From the NCBI RefSeq assembly GCF_932526225.1, contig NC_064044.1, positions 14,509,453 through 14,573,452 on the forward strand: 64,000 nt of DNA, read 5' to 3'. This document shows, piece by piece, positions 54,850 through 64,000 of this stretch. Every line of letters starts with the position of its first letter. Positions within the stretch are counted from its first letter, which is position 1. A model generated the notes under the pieces. The model saw only the letters and a list, made by a program, of their open reading frames with translations, did no database searches and was not told where the DNA came from. The position numbers were made by a program, and so were the translations under genes. The stretch is from Nematostella vectensis (taxonomy: Eukaryota; Cnidaria; Anthozoa; Actiniaria; Edwardsiidae).

Positions 54850-56590
54850 AACTGACGTGATAACCTGGTCAAACGACTTACTTGGCACCTTCTCTGTTGC
54901 TTTAAAAGCCTTCGCCGACCGCATGTGATCACACTACCCAAGCCTAAAGATAATGTCATCTGAATGGCGACAGATGGAGCTGCAAGGAATCCCAACTTCG
55001 CTGAGACGATATGCATCCCGTGGTCAGGAAAGCTCCATCTAGCCTGCATCTTCAGTGCTAAGCTACAAAGTCACCAATCTACGTGGCTGCTATGCGAGGT
55101 CGAGGCTTTCGATAGAACTACTGCCACAAACACTTCCGCCAATACGTAGCTGATTTATTTAACAAAATTTTCGTATTCACAAGCAGCAAACCTTGCAACG
55201 TGCAAGCCTAAAAAAAACTCTGTCGGGGAGAGATGTCTGCTAGCCCACGTGTCTATACATCCCTCGCAAATGTCAGTTGTTACCAGGTTCGGGTACAATA
55301 AGTAACAGGTGCATCTTATTTTTCGTCGGACTTCTCTAACCGCTAAGCTTCGTCTTGCAAGATGTGATCTACCAGATTTGTACCCTCATCCACAACAGCT
55401 AAGATTCTGTTATCCGTAACACCTCAATCATGGAAAAAACCTTTGGGAGCATCCCACCTCCTTTTCACAAGCAGAGCAGCGTAGGTTCTCATTCAAAGGT
55501 TCTCATTCTCGTAGGTCCGCATTCGTCGTGAGAAGCGCACCGAGCCTCTACAACCAAATCAAGAATGCATTGTTTTCCGTCGTCAGATACTCGATGGTCT
55601 GCTGACTGACCAGCAATCCGTCCGCCCTATAGTTAAAGATGGTGGTCCCCCGCCGCCACATATCAGCCCTTGACATACCTTGACATATCTAGCTGCTATC
55701 ATTGCGCATCACACCGTAAAGCCCCTTAATCACTCATTGGGCAGTCAATCAGCGACCCCCCCCCCCCCCCCAAGAAACCACTGGCATATCATTTGCTGCC
55801 GTTAAGATCAAGAGGAATCGCCAACTTGTCGTCCGCGAGACCGGTACATCATTGACTGATACTACCCTCTTTCCCGATGAGCGCCATAAGTCACTGAGGG
55901 AAGCACTAATCAAGTCATGTATCGAGCTCTGTCCTTTAGACGGCTCTTCAGCAGTGGTACCAGCATTACCCTCATCTGGTATTTGCCACTTTGATTAACG
56001 ACGAACTGCTACACAGACACCACCTTACTATAGATCCAGGTCGAGAAAAAAAAGGTTAATGAGAATCCGTCGGTGAAATAATTGTACAGGAGCTCAAACA
56101 GAGCTTTTTCGCCTCGACCCCACCAATGGTTACTCCTCTTCACTGACCTTTACAATCGCTATCGCTACACCAAACTCCCGTATTCGCACTCGTTGTCGAT
56201 CTTCACGAGAAATGTGATTCCAACGAGGCCGATTTTTTACTCTCAACTACTCCTAGCCTTCCGCGATTTCGTCACTAAGCAACACGAGAACCGCATCCGT
56301 AGTTTTCCTCCACAACAGATTACCACATTCGTTAAATCTCGTTTTTGGCAATCTAGTTCACTTTCACAGCGAACGGGAGCAGACTGGAGAAACGAGAATA
56401 AGAGTCCGCTACTTTGTAGAATCAGTATATGGAGTATGGTAGAACATTCAAAAGTGGCAAAAGGGGAACAGCTTTGCAAGGCCTCGTATTGCGTAATACG
56501 TAGTGGGTGCTATGGAGTGTCATCTACAGGTGACTTTTCCTCCGTATACGCCTCAAAAAGGCCTCTTGGGCGATGATGTATAAGAAAAGC
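54850..56590 (+). mobile_element. Decayed LTR-retrotransposon pol (copy B)
   Basis: Counterpart of 15870-17560, with the same frameshifts and stops (for example at the start of the segment after SVK near 56075). The poly-C run near 55757 differs in length. Confidence 0.7.
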
Positions 56591-57332
56591 GCCCCGACCA
56601 GTTCTTGAGAATTTAGTGGATACGCCCTTACGTTATTGTATTTTCCGGTCTGCGGACCTAATCTCGGGATCAAGCGGTAACTATGTGTGGTAACCCATCC
56701 CTTTTGGTTTTTACACTGTACCCTGTTAAGTGATTCACTTCAACTAATCTGGGGTTGGGCTCTTTTTACTTTTCCCACTGGTATACGAGGTACTAAGACG
56801 GTTACGGTGTGATTACAGTAAGTATTTGTGTACAGTGCGCACTATAGTCTAAAGAAGGATCAGTGGAAGGGCTACCAAGATGGGAATAGTATTATTATTG
56901 GAAGGACACGTATTAAGAAATAAAATGGCAGACCTTCCAAGATGGGAATTTTCAGCACAAGGTTGAAAAGGTATGTTAAACGCCTTTGTGAAACAGAGTA
57001 GTTTCGCTGTGTTTCGCGCGTCAGCCCTTCGTCGGAGCAAAAGAAACTGCAACGGATGGGGTAGTGGTATTTATAGTATAGTGTGCGAACAATGAGTCAG
57101 TAAACCGGCGCGGTGCGCTCGGTTTGACAATGGAACAATATAGGCAATTAGAGCGGGGCGCGCTAAAGAAATTGTTATTATCTATGCAAAGGACAGTTCT
57201 TCGTTTATACCTACAGCCAAGAGAAAAAAAAATCATATTCTCTTTCTGGATGCGCGAGTCATTGGAACCGTTGTGTAAAGAAACTCCACAAATAGACTAG
57301 TCGTCGACAGAGTGTCATAGGAGGAGTCTAAA

Positions 57333-58230
57333 ATGCCTAAAAACTGGTTTAAATGTACGGCGGTTGATTACATCGTTGCGATGTTTACAACAACACGTGC
57401 CGGGCATGCAATCGGTTTCCCCGATGTAAATCATACTACAAAGCTTACAAGAAATATAATAAATGAGATTGCTAGTGGTGCATGTGATATGGTCCGTGAC
57501 AGAGTACGACTATCCATTGGATTTGAGCGATACAGGCAAGCGTCGGGGCAGGCTAAAAAGTCCCAAAGCCTCCAGGTAAACTCCTTGATCTATGCGCTGG
57601 GGCCCAAGAGCAAGGACATCCTCAGTTCGTTTGGGCTCTCTTAGCGAGGGGGCAGAGAAGTACGACGTTGTGAAACGTAAGTTCAACGGCTATTTCACCG
57701 CTCGAAAGAATGTATTTTTGGAACACGCAAACTTCAACAGGCGAAGCCAGAGCGATTCAGAAACGGTAGATGAATTCATCACCGCCCTGCACAGTCTTGC
57801 AGAACACTGCAACTATGGGTTACTGTTGGTGAAATTATAAGAGACCGTCTAGTTGTAGGTCTAAGGGACGCTATGCTATCAGAAAAAACTACAGCTTGAC
57901 CCTGAATTAACCCTCAAAAAGGCAACCAATATGGCTCGCCATAGCAAAGCTGTATATAAACAACAAAAATTCCTCAGGGGATCCCGAAGAGACGCTGCTA
58001 AATGCTATTCAAAAAGAAAGACCAATGCAGGGAAAACAGGCCGAAAACAACATTATAAGAACAGGGCCCAAAAAAAAAAGCTCCCGGAAAATGCGAGCGT
58101 TGTGGCAAATCGCTAACCCCCCCCCCCCCCTGGGAAAAATGCCCAGCAAAAGATGCTGAATGTCATTTATGCCATAAGAAAAGCCATTTTGCTTTTGTAC
58201 GTCGCAAGGGTATCGAGATTGTCACACACT
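57333..58230 (+). pseudogene. Gag remnant with zinc knuckles (copy B)
   Basis: Counterpart of 18343-19150 but about 80 bp longer at the end. It retains KCERCGKS and, past a poly-C frameshift, WEKCPAKDAECHLCHKKSHF, the Cys-rich nucleocapsid region. A TAG after LSSFGLS (57642) is absent from copy A, which reads Lys there after an indel. Confidence 0.72.
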
Positions 58231-58593
58231 AGTGTGACAAGAACGCGGTTTAGGCGATTGTCGGTCCCTTCGCGCAAACTGGATTATAAGTCAGCCTAGT
58301 ACATGTTAGGACACTGAACATCTAGTAAGAAATTGTAAACCGTTTAAAGTTAGGTTTTATTGTTAGTATCCCATCCCAGAAAGAGTGATGTAGTGTTGGG
58401 TACCCTGACTTCCGAGAGAGACTGGAGAGAGACTTTGGGAAGTTGTTGAGAGTTGTACACACCTTTTTCCGAGACAGTAAAGATCGTTATTTATTAACAC
58501 TACATTAACTATTTGATCCATCGAAGAAGTGTTCACAATGGTGGTATAGTGTTGTATGTTGTGTTGCAGTTTCAATTTGCGCCTTTTTTTCAG

Positions 58594-58746
58594 GTTTTTC
58601 CTGACAACTTTGATCAGACCACTGTGGTAAAGAACGAGCTCTTTCCTGTCATCAAAACGCGCTACGTAAGGATTGTAGTTCAGGCTTCGAATGGAAATGT
58701 CGTCATGAGAGCTGAATTGTACGGATTGGAGTGCAGTTTCACTTAG
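58594..58746 (+). pseudogene. F5/8 type C exon 3 (copy B)
   Basis: Follows the acceptor CTTTTTTTCAG and encodes the domain end through RYVRI and the terminal Cys to TAG, with Gly-to-Asp (VFPDNF) as the one obvious replacement. The exon is intact but belongs to a locus with a broken exon 2. Confidence 0.75.
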
Positions 58747-59219
58747 AGATGGCGTGCAGTTTCATGCAGTTTTATTTAATAAGCTGTGCAGTTTCACTTA
58801 TTGCAGTCTTGGTTGCTTAAATGAATATTTGCACTTGTTAACATAATACTTTAGAGTTTCCAATATAGAGAATGAAGACACTACCGATAACAGATAGATA
58901 TCTGACATCTGATTTATCAATTCAAATATTAGAATAGCAGCTATCGTTATCCAGAAACTAGTACTTTACTACAAATTTTCATCTTTTATAAAACTCTCTG
59001 TCTTGAAAAAGTCCTATCAAATACAAATATTTGGCTGGAGAACCAGTTTTTGGGGCTCTTGGAGGGCATTGTGCTCTATACAGCGGACATTTTTTAAATA
59101 CTTGATTCCATTGGTGCTACGTAGCCTGTCTCAGATCCTATAATAATCTTTCAAAAAGTACAAGGGGCTCCTTTGATTGTATCACAAATAATTGGCCTCT
59201 CTGTTTGGTTACAGCATGA

Positions 59220-60395
59220 TCTCCCTATCTGGGCTATCCATCTGCATCTGGTTGTATCCAATTTGCATGGCCTCCGTGTCTGGGTGTATCCCATTTGCAT
59301 TGTCTCCCTGTCTGCGTGTATGTCATCTGCATGGTCCCCGTCTCTAGGTGTATTCCATCAGCATGGTCTTCCTGTCTGGGTTTATCCCATCTGCATGGTC
59401 TCCCTGTCTGGGTGGATCCCATCTGTATGGTATCCCTGTCTGGGTGTATCTCATCTGCATAATCTTCTTGTCTGGGTGTATCTTATCTGCATGGTCTCCC
59501 TGTCTGGCTGTGTTCAATCTGCATGGCCTTCCCTGTCTGGGTATATTCCATCTGAATGGTGTCCCTGTCTGGGTGTATTCCATCAGCATAGTCTTCCTGT
59601 CTGTGTGTATCCCAACTGCATGGCCTGCCTGTCTGGGTGGATCCCATCTGTATTGTCTCTTGGTCTGGGTATATCCCATCTGCATGGCCTCCCTGTCTGG
59701 GTGGATCCCATCTGCATGGTCTCCCTGTCTGGATGTAACCTATCCACGTGGTCTCCCTATCTGGGTATATCCCATGTGCTTGGTCTCCCTGTCTGGGTGT
59801 ATCCTATTTGCATGGTCTTCCTGTCTGGGTGTATCCCATTTGCATGGTCTTCCTGTCTGGGTGTATTTCATCAGTAAAGTCTCCCTGTCTTGGTATATCC
59901 TATCTGCATGGTTACCCTGTCTGGGTATATCTCGTCTGCATGGTCTCTCTGTCTGGGTGTATACCATCTGCATGGTCTCTCTGTCTGGGTGTATCCCATC
60001 TAAATGGTCTCCCTGTCTGGGTGTATACCATCTGCATGGTTTCCCTGTCTGGGTGTATCCCATCTGCATGGTTTCTCTGTCTGGGTGTATGCCATCTTCA
60101 TTGCCTCCCTGTCTGGGTGTATCCCATCTGCATGGTCTCCATGTCTGGGTGTATCCCATTTGCATGGTCTCCCTGTCTGGGTGTATCCCATCTGCATGGT
60201 CTCCCTGTCTGGGTGTACACTACCTGCATGGTCTCCTTGTCTGGGTGTATCCCATCTGCATGGTCTCCCTGTCTGGGTGTATACTATCTGCATGGTCTCC
60301 TTGTCTGGGTGTATCCCATCTGCATGGTCTCCCTGTCTGGGTGTATCCCATCTGCATGGTCTCCCTGTCTCGGTGTATGCCATCTGCATGGTTTT
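59220..60395. repeat. 32-bp minisatellite (copy B)
   Basis: Near-identical in unit order to 20105-21280, including the variant units, so it has hardly changed since duplication, in contrast to the 20-bp and 169-bp arrays. Confidence 0.95.
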
Positions 60396-61079
60396 AACAG
60401 TGAGAGAGAGAGAGATGCCTTTTTTAATGAGGGATTCACTTAATATCACAATGATAATGTACGCATGGCCCTCAACAGAAACAAAATTAATAAAAGCTAT
60501 TTACAAATCTGTTTACTGCAAAATCTTTGACGAAACTATTTACAATAACAATCCTTTGCTGATTTATAAACTTATTTACAGAGTTGTGATGTATTCTCTT
60601 AGTTTTGCGGAGAAGGCGGTGATTGACTTGGCTTCTTTGATTTCTAGTGGCAATGCATTCCACCTTTTAGCTGCTACAAACTTAAAGCTGTTTTTTGCTA
60701 ATGTAGTCCGAGCCTTTGGAAGTACTAAGTTATGGTTTGCTGCATTTTTAGTGTTCTTGTTATGTACATCACTACACTTAACGAACATATCTCTGATATA
60801 GCATGGGGTCATATTGTTCATTGCCTTAAAGAGCAAAACAAGTTGTAGGTAGATTATTCTTTTGCCGAAGGGGACAATATTTAGTTCTTCAAAAAGTGGT
60901 TTTGAAGGTGCATCCCATTTCTTATCGAGGATAACCCGCGCACATTGTTTCTGGAACTTGACCATATCGTCGATGTGTTGCTTTTTGGTCGAGCCCCAGA
61001 CGATAGCACCATAGTCTAATATTGGCTGTATGAGCGAATGGTAGAACAGGGTTCTTGCTTTAAGTGGCAGGAATTTCTT

Positions 61080-62330
61080 TTACCTTTTTAACAAGCCTAG
61101 TCGCTTGGAGATCTTATTGTGAATGTACTTGAGGTGGTTGTCCCAGGTTAAGGAGTTGTCTAATCTTATGCCAAGCAGTTTAACTTCATTGACACATTCA
61201 AGCTGGCCATTTTCTGTGCTGACTGTCAAATCCTTTCCTGCCAATTTGCGCAACTTTTGCTTGCTACAGATAAGCATTGATTTGGTTTTGCTTTGGTTCA
61301 AAACCATTTTGTTTTCATTCGCCCATCCATTCACCTTTTTTAGCTCTTCAGTAAGAATAGACTCAACCTCACTAACGCTACTTCCACTTGCGACTTGTGT
61401 TGTATCATCTGCATATATCTCGAGTGCGCTGTTGGAGACTTCAAGTGGTAAGTCATTAATAAACAGGATAAACATTAAGGGACCTAAAATCGAGCCCTGG
61501 GGAACGCCTGCAGTAATGGGCTGCGAATCTGATAGCTGGCCACTTATTGTTACTTTCTGTTTTCGGTCTTCTAGATAAGACTTGAACCAATTTAGTGACT
61601 TTCCAGAGACGCCATATATGGAGAGCTTCTTAATAATCGTGTCATGGTCTACTAAATCAAACGCCTTTCGGTAGTCTATGAGGTTCAAGCCAGATATTAG
61701 ACCCTGATCCATATTTCCAATGAGATAATCAATCAACTTTATTAAGGCAGTATCGCACGAGTGATAGGGACGGAAACCTGACTGGTTACTACTTAATAGC
61801 TTGTGGCTGTTTAGGTATTCATATAAGCAAACGTGTATGTGTCTTTCAATAACTTTGGACAGGGCAGGTAAAATACTGATGGGTCGGTAGTTATCAACAC
61901 TCAGACGGTCTCCAGCTTTATAGAGCTTTTTATTAGACAGACTTTCGCCTCTTTCCAGCGCGCAGGGAATCGTCCAGTTTTTATACTTTGGTTGATGATC
62001 TTAGTCAACGATGGAGCTATGGCTGGGGCTGCAGCCCTTAGAAGGCGAGCCCTTATACCGTCCAAACCTGTGGCTTTACACGTTTGTAGTTGAAGAAGAT
62101 AACCTTGCACAAATTCTTGCATGACTTTGGGTATTTCAAATTTAGTGCCACTCGGGATTTTGCTATCAACAAACCCTTTCAACTTTTCGAAATCTGAAGT
62201 TGACAGCGTTCTCATGTTGACATTGCTATTTCTGTAGGTGGCAGCAACGGAAACAAAAAACTCGTTAAATGCATTAGCTATTTCACGTGGATCTGTGATG
62301 GTGGGTGTGTTGCTTGCATTGCCTCTTAGT
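61080..62330 (-). pseudogene. LINE reverse transcriptase (copy B), split
   Basis: SGFRPYHSCDTAL, DYRKAFDLVDHD, GVPQGSILGPL and YADD are present, but an insertion of about 8 bases near 61925 shifts the frame between the fingers (KEAKVC) and the NYRPIS block. The catalytic core is downstream and open. Confidence 0.82.
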
Positions 62331-62452
62331 TGCGAAGGTGACGGTTTACTTGTCTGCCCGATAGCAATTATTAGATGTCTCCAGAATTCCTTTGCCGTTG
62401 AACTCTGTTCAAATGACTTGTTGAAATGATTTTGTTTAGCTTCTCGGATGGA

Positions 62453-63700
62453 TTAAAAAACGTTATTTCGAGCTGATTTAAAAGTTTCCCACGCATCTGA
62501 GTCACTATTACACTTTTGGGCTCTCTCTAGCAGCCTGTCGCGATCTCTAATGGCTGCGTAGAGTTCAGGCGTCATCCACTGTGGTTGGCTTTGTTTCTTT
62601 ACACGCTTTCTAATAAGAGGAGCATGTATATCAGCGATACTTAGGAAAGTCCGATTCCAATAATCCACAGCGTCATCAAGGTCATCAAAGGTGTCCAGCA
62701 CACTCCACGGGGCCTCATCAAGGTCTTTTAGGAAGGCCTCCTCATCCAGCTTCTTGCAGTCACGGTACGAAATATAAACATGGTTTTTATCTGCTGCGCG
62801 ATCTTGTTTCTTTTTGTATCTGCGCACAACGCACACTGGTAAATGATCTGATAGTCCGATGTTGCATACCTTGGTCTTTGTGATGCACTGTGGCTGGTTG
62901 GTGTAAACGTGATCCAAGCAAGCCTGGCTCTTTGGACGAGTCACTTCATTGATGGTTTGAGTGAAACCAAGGCTGGTGAGGAACTTGATTAGACGATGCT
63001 TGTGGTTTTGCTGTTTGAGGAAGTTGATGTTGAAATCCCCCAGTAGTAGCGCTTCTTTGTTGGCGATGTATATTTTTTCTATGAGACCTTCTAGCTTAGC
63101 ATCCATTTCAGCAGTTGAATCCGGCACACGATAGACTCCGGCAATAATAATTGGGCAGTTGGACTTGCACGGTATCACTTGAGTGCAAAGGAGCTCTGTG
63201 TCACTTGATTCTAGAGTTGGTAAACGGGTATAAGCCATAGCGTGAGATACGTACATCATTACTCCTCCCCTTTCCTTTCTAGTTCTATCTTTCCGCTCAA
63301 TATGATATCCAGGGATCCCATATTCTTCGTTCGTGTGTGAGGAATTCAGCCATGTCTCGATAATAATTATCACATCAATCTCTGTACGAGGGTGTGTAAG
63401 GATTTCTTTTATTTGCTCGTATTTATCATTATTGAAGCTCCTCGCGTTCCAATGACATATTCTTACACCATTTTTGGACAGTGGAATGCATGGCAGATGG
63501 ACGTTAGTAGCGTGATTTGTAGCTTGTGGACCTGGATTAAGCTGGACGTCATTTGAAAGGCAGACCAGTAGTAGTGCAATGGAGGCGCTTCTAAGTAAGT
63601 CTAAACAAACACGAGCCGGGGCAGTTGACGACGATGGAGTAGATTTGTGTAGTCGTCTGAAGTGAAATTGCGGTGTATCATTTATAATTAGGTCATTTGA
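62453..63700 (-). pseudogene. LINE endonuclease segment (copy B)
   Basis: Same EEP domain as in copy A (ETWLN, GDFNINF, LSDHLPV). It reads through the position of the copy-A TGA (CGA here) and ends at the TAA created by the shared T-run frameshift. The N-terminal stop near 63706 prevents translation from the original start. Confidence 0.8.
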
Positions 63701-64000
63701 AGCTCAGAGTAACACAGAGCTATTGTCATGACTGTCATTTATCCCACGCAGCACCAAACACAGGAATGTAAAAGTGAGGAGCTTCCAATGCCAAATCATC
63801 GTGAGCGCTTTCACTAAGAACAGCGCGTGCAGCCAGAATTCAACGGTCAGCTCGAGTATGGAGTCGGTTGGCGGTTGTCCCTGACGAATCTGTGTTTGTC
63901 CGCGCGAACCGGCGAAGACAAGCCGAAAGCTGCGCGAGCCGCAAAAAACTACAACTTTCAACGGAGAAACTTTTAAAAGAACTTGTAAAACTTCTCAAAT

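Larger units (their letters stand above)
47702..64000 (+). other. Segmental duplication, copy B (runs off window)
   Basis: Collinear with copy A in the same orientation. It lacks the PAN-exon block and the second MITE/array unit, has a ~505-bp deletion after the MITE, and shorter 20-bp and 169-bp arrays. The LINE and minisatellite at the right end are nearly identical to those of copy A. The end is not reached. Confidence 0.92.
60400..64000 (-). mobile_element. APE-type LINE, decayed (copy B)
   Basis: The C-terminal tail is intact (60965-60576). The RT is split by an insertion near 61921-61935 between frames 62215-61901 and 61900-61080, and the shared TAA follows at 61080. The endonuclease frame runs 63700-62453. 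A CGA-to-TGA stop near 63706 separates it from the N-terminal part (63961-63704), where copy A reads Arg. The 2A-like motif reads DVQLNPGP here. Confidence 0.9.

Overview
This is a eukaryotic, almost certainly cnidarian (probably anthozoan) genomic window. I infer this from APE-type LINEs, a Penelope-like element with hammerhead ribozymes, a secreted PAN plus F5/8 type C (discoidin) gene, an intron-containing melatonin-receptor-like class A GPCR, and the very high load of satellites. No bacterial features are present. The genus is not determined.

Layout. 1-3.4 kb is a LINE with one long intact ORF (endonuclease plus reverse transcriptase). It lies just downstream of a minus-strand first coding exon (3648-3921) that has a clean splice donor and a CRE/CCAAT promoter. 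4.08-24.88 kb (copy A) and 47.70-64.00 kb (copy B, running off the window) are two direct copies of one large segmental duplication. Copy A carries an apparently intact three-exon gene for a secreted PAN + F5/8C protein (10038-10320, 12926-13269, 19522-19674; intron phases 1 and 0). Its second intron holds a 169-bp satellite, a decayed LTR-retrotransposon pol and a decayed gag. Copy B keeps exons 2 and 3, but exon 2 has an 8-bp frameshifting deletion and there is no PAN exon next to it. Both copies end in a minus-strand LINE with a 2A-like motif.

Between the copies: a nonsense-mutated PAN exon (26.1 kb), a Penelope-like RT remnant (28.5-29.2 kb) followed by an inverted LTR-like block with a hammerhead ribozyme and a 100-bp fold-back, a 32-bp minisatellite, a 3-kb 49-bp satellite, an AT microsatellite, a two-exon GPCR (35109-37868) whose intron is nearly all a 34-bp satellite, and a 36-bp satellite starting a few bases after the GPCR stop whose every unit carries a YY1 consensus. 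Next come a TTAA-flanked DNA transposon with an intron-containing decayed gene (40307-42761) and a second identical hammerhead on the opposite strand (43.35 kb). Last is a five-exon minus-strand gene (44605-45966) for a secreted precursor with an acidic pro-region and an acid-free, Cys/Arg/Tyr-rich cationic mature peptide; it is the best candidate here for something undescribed.

The gene-bearing islands look independent of one another. What links the window is repeat biology: duplicated blocks, satellites that replicate pieces of exons and splice donors, and mobile elements inserted before the duplication and decaying separately afterwards. Homology statements rest on reading alone; no database search, alignment or splice predictor was run.
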